NCBI GenBank assembly: GCA_949840805.1
Contig: CATKXR010000009.1
Location: forward strand, 1-64,000
Reading direction: 5' to 3'
Source: an uncultured Lachnospiraceae bacterium
Lineage (GTDB): Bacteria > Bacillota > Clostridia > Lachnospirales > Lachnospiraceae
DNA length: 64,000 bases
A program made the position numbers and the translations under genes. Shown here one piece after another: positions 18,764-26,216 of the stretch (position 1 is its first letter; every line of letters starts with the position of its first letter). The notes under the pieces are model-generated. The model did not search any database and was not told the DNA's origin. It saw nothing but the letters and a program-made list of their open reading frames with translations.

Positions 18764-19402
18764 TCAGCTGCGACGGTCTTCCACGAGGAAGGTCTGGATG
18801 GCATCGGCAGAGCTGTTCCAGTTCATTATATATAAGGTGTAGATCCGATTGGAATTTAAGTTGAGCGGTACGGAAAGCAGTATATTATTGGGACGCTGCG
18901 GGCGGCTGATCTGGGCAGTGTAACTGCCGGATGAGACGCGGCTGAAGGAGGTTACATCCTGGAATGGAACGGAGGAAAAGATCACATTGCCAAGTTTGAC
19001 ATTGACCGGGCCGCTGTAATAGGCCATGTTGGCTACACGGATACAGGAACTGAAGGAATTGGTGGCGCAGGCCGTATCCGATACGGATAAAAGATCAAGG
19101 CCGGAGGCCGAATTGACAATGACGATCGTACTCATGCCATCGCCAATATACATTTGTTTCTGTACATAAATATACCCGTTGGAGCCGGACAGGGTGACAG
19201 TCTGATACCCCTGATTGACCTGGCTGTAGCGGGTAATTGAGCCTTGGTCAAGACTTGTGGCAACTGTGGTGTTGCCTATACTGACAGAAAAGGGATTGTA
19301 ATTGACGGCAGCATTTAAAACCCGGACGCCTGCGGGCATCCATTGATTGAAATTACAGAAACGGCAATTGCTGTTGACCTGGGGCAGTAAAACATCATTC
19401 AT
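18764..19402 (-). CDS. DUF4397 domain protein
   Basis: The 212-residue protein is built of beta-rich repeats with the DUF4397 look: VRVLNAAVNYNPFSVSIGN, later IRVANMAYYSGPVNVKLGN. There is no signal peptide or membrane helix. The N-terminus has an unusual NCRFCNF cysteine pair, and the body is rich in S, N and V. Its function is unknown. In spore-formers such proteins may be surface or coat related, but nothing here proves it. GAGAGGA lies upstream. It is a single gene, divergent from the SGNH cluster. Confidence 0.75.
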   Translation of the reverse strand: MNDVLLPQVNSNCRFCNFNQWMPAGVRVLNAAVNYNPFSVSIGNTTVATSLDQGSITRYSQVNQGYQTVTLSGSNGYIYVQKQMYIGDGMSTIVIVNSASGLDLLSVSDTACATNSFSSCIRVANMAYYSGPVNVKLGNVIFSSVPFQDVTSFSRVSSGSYTAQISRPQRPNNILLSVPLNLNSNRIYTLYIMNWNSSADAIQTFLVEDRRS

Positions 19403-19528
19403 AGAAAAATCCTCTCATGGGTTGAATTATACTGTATGATATTCCGCAGGATTTGCTGTGTGTGACACCATTTACAAGATTAAATGATTTTATTATCATA
19501 ATTTTGAAAATCGTAATAGGAATCTTGC

Positions 19529-19557
19529 TTGAAAAAGATGTCTATTCGCGGTATACT
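19529..19557 (+). promoter_or_regulatory. Sigma-A-type promoter of the O-acylation cluster
   Basis: TTGAAA (19529-19534) and TATACT (19552-19557) are separated by 17 bases, about 30 bases ahead of the SGNH gene start. It would drive the SGNH-DUF4358-MBOAT genes. Confidence 0.65.
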
Positions 19558-19587
19558 ATTAAGACAAATTTCGCGGAGGAGAGGATT

Positions 19588-20388
19588 ATGAAAAAAGGAT
19601 GGAAATACCGCCTGTTCAGTGTAATAACTGCAGTTGTTATTGCAGGTTCTGCCCCCGGGGCAGTATATGCTGAGGAGGAGACAACCCAGGAAGCCCAGGA
19701 ATCTTCCATAGAGTCTTCCATTGACAATTATTTTGCCGGAAGTGTCTTTGTCGGAGATTCGGTTATGAAGGGATTTCAGAATTACGCCATGGGCAGGAGG
19801 ACTACTTATCTGGGAGGAATACAGTTTTTGGCTTCCGGCAGTTTTTCGGTCCATAATGCCCTGTGGCCTGTTTCTTCAAAAAGCGTACATCCGATCTACC
19901 AGGGGCAGCAGCGGCCTGTATGGGAATCCATAGGGATGATGCAGGCGAAAAGGGTCTTTATGTTTTTTGGCCTGAATGACATGAATATAGGAACCCTGGA
20001 AGATACCTGCAGCTGTTACGCACAGGTGATTGCAAACATTAAGGCTGTCTGTCCGGAGACGGAGATCCATATTATCAGCATGACTTATACCAAGCAGGGA
20101 AAAGGGAAGGGAAAGCTGAATAATGACAATATCCGTCAGTTCAATGAGCTTTTGAAACAGATGGCAGTGGAGAACGGATGGGGATTTGTGGATCTTGCAT
20201 CAGCATTGTCAGATGACAATGGAGACCTTCCGGCGGCATACTGCAGCGATAATTACGTTCATCAGACTACGGAGGCATATGATATATGGTCGGCAGTTTT
20301 GAGAGAATATGCCAGAACCCAGATTGAAGGCGCGGATCCGAATCCGGTAAATGAACAGACACCGCCGGAAGAAACCGGGGAACAATAA
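19588..20388 (+). CDS. Secreted SGNH/GDSL-type hydrolase
   Basis: The 266-residue protein has a signal peptide (1-28, ending VYAEE). The SGNH catalytic blocks are GDSVMKG (nucleophile Ser58), FGLNDMN (128-132), and a C-terminal Asp221/His225 pair in SDNYVHQT. These enzymes add or remove acyl groups on carbohydrates. As it precedes an MBOAT acyltransferase in one run of genes, a role in O-acetylating or deacetylating a wall or exopolysaccharide is likely. GGAGGAG precedes start 19588; the longer frame to 19453 has no ribosome site. Confidence 0.85.
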   Translation: MKKGWKYRLFSVITAVVIAGSAPGAVYAEEETTQEAQESSIESSIDNYFAGSVFVGDSVMKGFQNYAMGRRTTYLGGIQFLASGSFSVHNALWPVSSKSVHPIYQGQQRPVWESIGMMQAKRVFMFFGLNDMNIGTLEDTCSCYAQVIANIKAVCPETEIHIISMTYTKQGKGKGKLNNDNIRQFNELLKQMAVENGWGFVDLASALSDDNGDLPAAYCSDNYVHQTTEAYDIWSAVLREYARTQIEGADPNPVNEQTPPEETGEQ

Positions 20389-20416
20389 AATTAAGTTGAA
20401 AGGGATAGAGATCATT

Positions 20417-21190
20417 ATGAAAAAAGCAGATAATATAAAGAGAAGCGTATGCCTCTTGGCAGTTGTTTTGATGATGGGGGCGTGTGGAAAAGCAGAGACA
20501 ACAGATACGTCTGCTGCCGATACCACGGCGGCAGAATCTTCTGTGGAAGAAACATCCGCAGCAGAATCTACAGAAAAAGAAAGCGAAGAAGAGACAAAGG
20601 AAGAAGAGACAAAAGAAGAATCCTCCGAAGAAAGTACAAAAGCTGAGGAGACCGAGGCTCCCGAAAGGGAAGAAAGTTCTGTTTCCAGCACAGAAACCAC
20701 CTCCAAAGAAACAGAAGCTTCTTCAGAAGCCGCTCCGACAACAGAGGCCGTTCCGGAGACGTCTCCTGAGACAGTTCCGGAGACGACTGCCCCTCAGAGC
20801 ACGGGGAAAGGCGTGAAGGAGATTTACGGTGAGATTACGCAGAAGGTAGCTCTTGTTTCACCTATGGTTGTTCCTGATGAATATATAGCCAACTATTATG
20901 GTATTGATTTGGGGTCTCTCGACGAATATGTATTTTCTATGTCAGAACAGGCGATTTCTGCAGAAACCGTTGCGATTCTGAAAGCAAAAGATGCAGGAAG
21001 CACCGGGACTTTAAGTGCCGCGCTTCAGACAGTAATTGACCAAAAGCGGTCTGAAATGGAAAATTACCTTCCGGACCAGTTTCAGATCGTGGACAGAAGC
21101 ACCGTTCAGGTAAAGGGAAATTATGTGTATCTGGTGATTTCTGATAAAGCAGATGCTATTAATCAGATTATTCAGGCAGGGATTCAATAG
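20417..21190 (+). CDS. DUF4358 lipoprotein with low-complexity linker
   Basis: The 257-residue protein has a lipobox LMMGACGK (Cys23). About 110 residues made almost only of E, T, S, A and P follow. A folded C-terminal domain comes last (about 138-257) with EYIANYYGIDLGSLDEYVF and VKGNYVYLVISDKAD, the DUF4358 pattern. It should be anchored on the outer face of the membrane with the domain held away by the linker. Its function is unknown; DUF4358 genes often accompany MBOAT/SGNH genes. Codon-repetitive GAA/ACA tracts in the linker invite slippage. AAAGGGA precedes start 20417. Confidence 0.75.
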   Translation: MKKADNIKRSVCLLAVVLMMGACGKAETTDTSAADTTAAESSVEETSAAESTEKESEEETKEEETKEESSEESTKAEETEAPEREESSVSSTETTSKETEASSEAAPTTEAVPETSPETVPETTAPQSTGKGVKEIYGEITQKVALVSPMVVPDEYIANYYGIDLGSLDEYVFSMSEQAISAETVAILKAKDAGSTGTLSAALQTVIDQKRSEMENYLPDQFQIVDRSTVQVKGNYVYLVISDKADAINQIIQAGIQ

Positions 21191-21204
21191 GGCGGGGGAA
21201 AGAT

Positions 21205-22701
21205 ATGGTTTTTAGCAGTATTCCGTTTTTGTTTTTCTTTCTTCCCCTCTGCCTGCTTTTATATTATGCCATATCATGTTTACCATGCGTTCTGCATGGT
21301 AAACATTCTTATGTTATGGGCCGGCCGGGGGAGAATTCCTCTAAGGGGAGATATCAAATTCCATTACAAAATGGTATATTACTTATTTTCAGCTTGATTT
21401 TTTATGCGTGGGGAGAACCGGTTTATATTCTTTTAATGTTGTTTGCCTCAGCAGTGGATTTTGTGAATGGGCTTCTTATGGAGCGTTTTGGAACCAGCCA
21501 GGGAAGAAGGCGGATTTTTTTGATTTGTTCTGTAGTGATTAATCTTTCCGTGCTGGCTTTTTTTAAATATGCAGATTTTGTAATCGGAACCATAAATGGA
21601 ATATTCAGGGCAGAGTTTCCTCTTTTGAATATCGGGCTTCCCATTGGAATCAGTTTTTTTACTTTTCAGACTATGAGCTATATAATAGACCTGTATCGGA
21701 GGGAAGTTCCTGCAGAGAGGAATTATCTTACCTATCTTACATATGTGTCTATGTTTCCCCAGTTGGTGGCAGGGCCTATTGTCAGGTTTTCCACAGTAAA
21801 TGAGGAGCTGCATCAAAGGAAAGTCAGTCCGCAGGGATTTCAAAGGGGACTTTTTCGTTTCATGCAGGGGTTGTTTAAGAAGGTATTGATTGCCAATCAG
21901 GCAGGGGCATTGTGGGAGGAAATCCGTGTTTTGGAATCAGGACAAGCTCCGGTAATTCTTTGCTGGATGGGAGCCGCGGCGTTTACCCTGCAGCTTTATT
22001 TCGATTTCAGCGCGTACAGCGATATGGCTATAGGTATGGGATGGATGCTGGGATTTCACTTTTCAGAAAATTTCCAATATCCTTTGTGGGCGGTATCGGT
22101 TACGGATTTTTGGAGAAGATGGCATATTTCCTTGTCTACATGGTTTCGTGATTATGTATATATTCCGCTTGGGGGCAACCGGCGGGGAGTAAAAAGACAT
22201 TTGTTCAACATGATGGTAGTCTGGTTTTTGACCGGACTGTGGCATGGGGCGGCATGGAATTTTGTCCTTTGGGGGCTTTATTATGGCATCTTATTGATAT
22301 TGGAAAAATACGTCTGGGGGAAAAAACTGGAAAAGTTGCCGTCTCTTTTCCGTCATTTTTACACAATTGTGATTGTAGTGACAGGTTTTGTCCTTTTTGT
22401 GTTTGATGATGTGCAGATGTTGAGAAATTATCTGTGTTCCATGGCCGGATGTGCGGGAAATGCCTGGTGGGGGACAGAATGTCTGTGGTATATGCAAAAC
22501 TACGGCGCAGTGCTTTTGTCCGCCCTGGTCCTTGCGGTTCCTTTTTATCCGTGGATGTGTAAAAAAAGGGAAGCACTGGGAGACAGGGGAAAAATGTTCT
22601 TTTCTCTGCTGGAGATGGCAGGGTGCCTTATGTTGTTTGTACTGACTGTGGCTTATCTGGTTAATGATACTTATAATCCGTTTTTGTATTTCCGTTTCTA
22701 A
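21205..22701 (+). CDS. MBOAT-family O-acyltransferase (AlgI/PatA-like)
   Basis: The 498-residue membrane protein has about ten helices. MBOAT hallmarks are WRRWHISLSTWFRDYVYIPL with GGNR, and LTGLWHGAAWNFVLWG holding the invariant histidine (about residue 346). Such proteins move acetyl groups across the membrane to polysaccharide acceptors. It begins 14 bases after the DUF4358 gene, preceded by GGGGGAAAG. Its expected partner, a DHHW/AlgJ-like protein, starts 507 bases downstream, beyond an inserted palindromic repeat. Confidence 0.93.
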   Translation: MVFSSIPFLFFFLPLCLLLYYAISCLPCVLHGKHSYVMGRPGENSSKGRYQIPLQNGILLIFSLIFYAWGEPVYILLMLFASAVDFVNGLLMERFGTSQGRRRIFLICSVVINLSVLAFFKYADFVIGTINGIFRAEFPLLNIGLPIGISFFTFQTMSYIIDLYRREVPAERNYLTYLTYVSMFPQLVAGPIVRFSTVNEELHQRKVSPQGFQRGLFRFMQGLFKKVLIANQAGALWEEIRVLESGQAPVILCWMGAAAFTLQLYFDFSAYSDMAIGMGWMLGFHFSENFQYPLWAVSVTDFWRRWHISLSTWFRDYVYIPLGGNRRGVKRHLFNMMVVWFLTGLWHGAAWNFVLWGLYYGILLILEKYVWGKKLEKLPSLFRHFYTIVIVVTGFVLFVFDDVQMLRNYLCSMAGCAGNAWWGTECLWYMQNYGAVLLSALVLAVPFYPWMCKKREALGDRGKMFFSLLEMAGCLMLFVLTVAYLVNDTYNPFLYFRF

Positions 22702-22738
22702 ATGATACTTTGTCGTGCAGTACTGTCCGTAGGTCAAT

Positions 22739-23125
22739 ATTGTTAAGTTAAAGATTTTTCCAAAGGGTCCGCAGGAGAAGAGGGACAGAACGTTTTCAGA
22801 CACGTTCTCACTCCGTTTTTCACGTAGCGGTACTAAGGCTGTAAAAGACACAGCCTAAGTGCCGACGTGAAAAGAGGGTCTTCAAACGTTCTGTCCCTCT
22901 TCTCCTGCTACGTTACCGGCACTGTTTAATGGAAGGCGTTGCTCCCATAAAATAGCCGATAACGTAGCCTGGTCTGTTACCCGTACCCCGGGAAACCCTC
23001 GAAGAACGTCGGCGCTTAATGAGCCGGAATGATTTTCCCGGCGAATTTAGCGTCCGCTACGTTCTTCACGGAGCGGGAGCGCGTTTTCCGGGGTACGGGT
23101 AACAGACCAGGCGGACCTTTCGGAA
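22739..23125. repeat. Nested-palindrome repeat element, long form
   Basis: A non-coding block holds two long hairpins in tandem. Hairpin 1 has perfect 24-base arms at 22771-22794 and 22885-22908, enclosing smaller hairpins (TCACGT/ACGTGA, AGGCTGT/ACAGCCT). Hairpin 2 has perfect 24-base arms at 22968-22991 and 23088-23111, enclosing GAAGAACGT/ACGTTCTTC. Imperfect terminal inverted repeats (TTCCAAAGGGTCCGC and GCGGACCTTTCGGAA) bracket the whole. A shorter relative lies at 53852-54008. It looks like a MITE or other small mobile repeat. No transposase is encoded, and target-site duplications are not obvious. Confidence 0.85.
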
Positions 23126-23208
23126 TCACTGTAAAAAGCGTCATGTGCTGCGCGAAAAGATATACCGTACCAGTTATGGATATAATTGATATAAGAGGAT
23201 ATGATACT

Positions 23209-24339
23209 ATGAGAAAAGATATAATCCGCACATTAACCGCCGCCCTTCTGACTGCGGTAATCCTGTCTCTTTCCATTGGATTTTTGTTTTATGAAAAGGA
23301 AGAATTCTCAGAAAATGAAAACAGGTATCTGGCGTCGTTCCCGGTCTTTACGTGGCAGGCTGTGGAAAGCGGGCAATATATGGATGATATAAATTCCTAT
23401 CTATGTGACCACTTTCCTTTCCGGGATTTTTTTATCAGCCTGAAAACAAGGATGGAGATAGGGCTTGGCAGAAAGGAGATCAACCAGGTCTATATCAGTG
23501 AGGACGGATATTTAATTGAAGATTATCACAAGCCTGTTAATACGGAGCAGATTTCCGGGATTTTAAAGGCTTTTGGGCAGAAGGAGGAGCTTAGCCATAC
23601 AAAGCTTCGTTTGATGCTGGTACCCACAGCCATTTATACCTGTCAGGATAAGCTTCCCCAATTTGCACCGGTATTAGATCAGATGGAAACGGCAAGGAAA
23701 ATTTATCAGGATTCACAGATTCCCGCTATTGACTGCAGCCAGGATTTGCTGGCGCATCGGGAAGAAGGCCAGCTCTACTACAGGACGGACCATCACTGGA
23801 CTACCTACGGGGCCTATATCGGATATCTGGCTTTTTGCCGGGAGACAGGATTCACCCCGATAGATCTTGAGGAGCTGGAAGCAGAGACCGCGGCGGAAAA
23901 TTTTTGCGGAACTATTTATTCCAAGGTTAATGATTACAGCCAGAAGGGGGATATGATTACCATTTACCGGAATCCGGCAGATAATCTGACGGTGTTTTAT
24001 GAGGATACCAAGGAAAGTTTTCATAGCCTTTATAACCTGGAATACGCGGAAAAGAAAGATAAATATTCATTGTTTTTAAATAATCTCCATTCGTTGATTG
24101 AGATTACCAATGAGAATGCGGAATCCGAAAGAGAGCTGGTTTTGATAAAAGACAGCTATGCCAATTCCATGGTTCCGTTTTTAGCTCATCACTTTCAGAA
24201 AATATATGTGCTTGATACCCGGTATTATAAATGGGGGCCATCCACATTTATTAAAGAGCACCAGGGTGTGACGGATGTGCTGATTCTTTATAATATGAAT
24301 ACATTAGATACGGATTTGGGGATTCGGGCAATTTATTAA
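23209..24339 (+). CDS. DHHW-family secreted protein (AlgJ/AlgX-like)
   Basis: The 376-residue protein has one N-terminal membrane anchor (IIRTLTAALLTAVILSLSIG) and a catalytic-looking RTDHHWTTYGAY near residue 194, plus LIKDSYANSMVPFLAHHF. The DHHW family takes its name from that motif. It is related to AlgJ/AlgX SGNH-like acetyltransferases that work with MBOAT proteins outside the membrane. Start 23209 follows AAGAGGA. The open frame extends upstream to 23029, but that part lies in the palindromic repeat and is not protein-like. It completes the SGNH-DUF4358-MBOAT cluster. Confidence 0.85.
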   Translation: MRKDIIRTLTAALLTAVILSLSIGFLFYEKEEFSENENRYLASFPVFTWQAVESGQYMDDINSYLCDHFPFRDFFISLKTRMEIGLGRKEINQVYISEDGYLIEDYHKPVNTEQISGILKAFGQKEELSHTKLRLMLVPTAIYTCQDKLPQFAPVLDQMETARKIYQDSQIPAIDCSQDLLAHREEGQLYYRTDHHWTTYGAYIGYLAFCRETGFTPIDLEELEAETAAENFCGTIYSKVNDYSQKGDMITIYRNPADNLTVFYEDTKESFHSLYNLEYAEKKDKYSLFLNNLHSLIEITNENAESERELVLIKDSYANSMVPFLAHHFQKIYVLDTRYYKWGPSTFIKEHQGVTDVLILYNMNTLDTDLGIRAIY

Positions 24340-24392
24340 GCAGCAGTCAAAGAATATCCGAAAACAGTTATTCTATGAGGGAGATAAGCGCC

Positions 24393-25067
24393 ATGCCGGT
24401 ATTTCGATTGAATAATAAGGAAATCAGCTTTCCGGATCCTCGTCTGGCAAGAGAGGACGGGCTTCTTGCCGTTGGCGGCGATCTGAGTGTGGAACGTCTG
24501 CTTTTGGCCTATACACATGGGATTTTTCCCTGGTTTAATCCTGGGGAAGAAATTTTATGGTGGTGTCCCCATGAGCGTTACCTGATCTTTCCGGAAAGGG
24601 TCCATGTTTCAAAATCCATGAAAAAATATATGAAAAGGCATGATTTTCGTATAGCCGTAAACAGGGATTTTTCTGATACTATGCATCGGTGCAGGATGAA
24701 GCGGGAAGATGACGAGGGAACCTGGATCGGGGATGAGATGGAAAAGGCATATCTGGAGCTTCATAAGAGGGGATTTGCAGCCAGCGTGGAGGTCTATGAG
24801 GAAAATGAGCTGGCAGGCGGACTTTATGGGGTTGTGATTGGGAAGTGTTTTTTTGGAGAAAGTATGTTTTCGGAGAAGAAGAACGGTTCTAAAGCTGCTC
24901 TGATTGCTTTTTCCAGAATTCTGCAAAATATGGAATTTTGTTTTATTGACTGTCAGTTTTATACAGAGCATCTGGAGAGTATGGGCGGGGAATATGTGAG
25001 CTGGGATAGGTATGAAGAGCTTCTTGGGGAGGGTCTGAATCCGGGCGGACAAGAAAATAATGATTGA
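24393..25067 (+). CDS. aat: Leucyl/phenylalanyl-tRNA--protein transferase
   Basis: The 224-residue transferase adds Leu or Phe to N-terminal Arg/Lys of proteins, marking them for ClpS/ClpAP breakdown. Family motifs are MPVFRLNNKEISFPDPRLA, GLLAVGGDLSVERLLLAY, GIFPWF, WWCPHERYLIFP, GTWIGDEMEKAYLELHKRG, LAGGLYGVVIGKCFFGESMF and FIDCQF. Start 24393 (MPVF) has GAGGGAG 9 bases upstream; the ATG at 24375 lacks a site. The enzyme is common in Proteobacteria but less so in Firmicutes. No clpS lies in the window. Confidence 0.93.
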   Translation: MPVFRLNNKEISFPDPRLAREDGLLAVGGDLSVERLLLAYTHGIFPWFNPGEEILWWCPHERYLIFPERVHVSKSMKKYMKRHDFRIAVNRDFSDTMHRCRMKREDDEGTWIGDEMEKAYLELHKRGFAASVEVYEENELAGGLYGVVIGKCFFGESMFSEKKNGSKAALIAFSRILQNMEFCFIDCQFYTEHLESMGGEYVSWDRYEELLGEGLNPGGQENND

Positions 25068-25203
25068 TGGACAGAAAGAAGTGTGATATACTGGACAACA
25101 GAAACCATTACGAGACAGAGAAGCAGTCTCTTAATTGAAAAGCGTCCCCGGGAAGCCTGTGTGTGCCTGGCAAAAGATCAGAGGACGGAACCAGGAGGAA
25201 AAA

Positions 25204-25329
25204 ATGGAATTGATGTATTTTATGGGCGGAGTGCTGTTGATCATTATATTCGCAGTAGTTGCTGCCGTGACCACTGTGGCGACTTCGGCTGCCGCCATAG
25301 CCATGGAAGAGGAAGATGAGGAAGACTGA
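25204..25329 (+). CDS. Small single-span membrane protein, 41 residues
   Basis: An ATG at 25204 with CCAGGAGG upstream opens a 41-codon frame. It encodes a short polar start, one hydrophobic helix (FMGGVLLIIIFAVVAAVTTV) and an acidic tail (EEEDEED). Composition and ribosome site argue that it is real. The function is unknown. It ends 34 bases before an intrinsic terminator, lies after aat, and could share its transcript. Confidence 0.6.
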   Translation: MELMYFMGGVLLIIIFAVVAAVTTVATSAAAIAMEEEDEED

Positions 25330-25362
25330 CACAGAGAAGTTTGCTCAAGACGGTTCCTAAGC

Positions 25363-25400
25363 CCGGTGATTCTTCGGAAGAAGATTGCCGGACTTTTTCA
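25363..25400 (+). terminator. Intrinsic terminator
   Basis: CCGG (25363-25366) with TTCTTC pairs to GAAGA with CCGG (25388-25391), followed by ACTTTTTC. It ends the aat/small-protein transcript and lies head-on to feoA. Confidence 0.65.
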
Positions 25401-25458
25401 TTGGTTTTAAAGGTTTTTTAAAGTACATCCGAAGAAAGATTTGGCCTGGCTTCTATAG

Positions 25459-25704
25459 TTAATTCCGGCCGGTTTTTAAGATTTCTACAAAGATTTCATT
25501 GGCATTTTCCTGGCGTATGGCGATGGCAGTATTGTGGATAAAATAAGCCCCCATACTGCCGCGGGACGGTTGAATCATGCAGGACAGGGTTTCTTTCGGG
25601 CGAAAGCCCAGGATCATAAGGCGCTGTTTAAAATCAGGTTTACTGGCGATCCAGACAATACGGGCCCGTTCGCCTTGTTTTATATGGCTTAAGGGGAGTA
25701 CCAT
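25459..25704 (-). CDS. feoA: FeoA-domain protein
   Basis: The 81-residue beta-barrel (SH3-like) protein matches FeoA: IKQGERARIVWIAS, RLMILGFRPKETL, and C-terminal GAYFIHNTAIAIRQENANEI. FeoA accessories help the FeoB ferrous iron transporter. No feoB follows; downstream is only the convergent terminator, so this is an orphan copy. It may serve a feoB elsewhere or another role. The ribosome site is weak (AAGAG). A promoter and three palindromes lie on the same strand upstream. Confidence 0.8.
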   Translation of the reverse strand: MVLPLSHIKQGERARIVWIASKPDFKQRLMILGFRPKETLSCMIQPSRGSMGAYFIHNTAIAIRQENANEIFVEILKTGRN

Positions 25705-25789
25705 GGAACACTCTTTTTGTTTTGGATGTTGTAGGCAGTATATGCGGCAAGGGGAATCTGGGTGCTGTTATGGATGTGCTATTTTTAAA

Positions 25790-25985
25790 GTTTAAAAAAA
25801 TAATACAGAAAATCCACCGAGGGGTCGGTGGATTTTCTGTATTACTTTTGGGAATGGTAGGTATACAAATAAAAGAAAATGGTTTTAGGGGGGCCTGCCA
25901 GAATCGCTTCTGGCAGGTATGAGTATGAAAAAGCTTTACAATTTCAAGTGTCAACTTGAAACAAAGGCTCATTACCCTTTCGGAT
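25790..25985 (-). ncRNA. Candidate small RNA or attenuated feoA leader
   Basis: On the minus strand a promoter at 26019-25992 should start transcription near 25985. The transcript would pass a palindrome TTTCAAGT-N4-ACTTGAAA (25961-25942) and a 10-base-arm hairpin CCTGCCAGAA/TTCTGGCAGG (25917-25894). It would end at a perfect 20-base-arm hairpin (25844-25801) followed by seven T. This gives a transcript of about 190 bases with a strong intrinsic terminator and no good open frame. It is either a free-standing small RNA or a leader terminated before feoA, whose start is about 90 bases further on. Confidence 0.5.
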
Positions 25986-25991
25986 AATGTA

Positions 25992-26019
25992 TTTATAGTA
26001 TAAATAGTATTTGTGTCAA
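25992..26019 (-). promoter_or_regulatory. Strong minus-strand promoter
   Basis: On the minus strand, TTGACA (26019-26014) and TATAAA (25997-25992) are 16 bases apart. It faces the palindrome cluster and feoA. Confidence 0.65.
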
Positions 26020-26073
26020 AATTGTGTCTCCATAATAAAAAAAATATAAAAAAAATAAAAAATAAAAAAACCC

Positions 26074-26152
26074 TTTCAAAATAGGGTATCTTTGTATATA
26101 ATAAAAAGAACCAGATATAGTAAAAAATAATTGTTTTATTATAAGATTGACA
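26074..26152 (+). promoter_or_regulatory. AT-rich upstream region of mreB/mbl gene
   Basis: The gap before the actin gene is extremely A/T rich. Candidate elements are TTTCAA (26074) with TATAAT (26097-26102) at 17 bases, and a consensus TTGACA at 26147-26152 with a poor -10. It is not possible to choose between them by eye. Confidence 0.4.
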
Positions 26153-26216
26153 TTGAAAATATTGTAAATACTGTAAATGACGGAAACGGAAGGAACGATC
26201 AGGAGGAAGAATAAGA

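Noticed and set aside
23029-23208. N-terminal extension of the DHHW gene
   Set aside because: The extra codons fall in the palindromic repeat and have no ribosome site; the membrane anchor starts at 23209.
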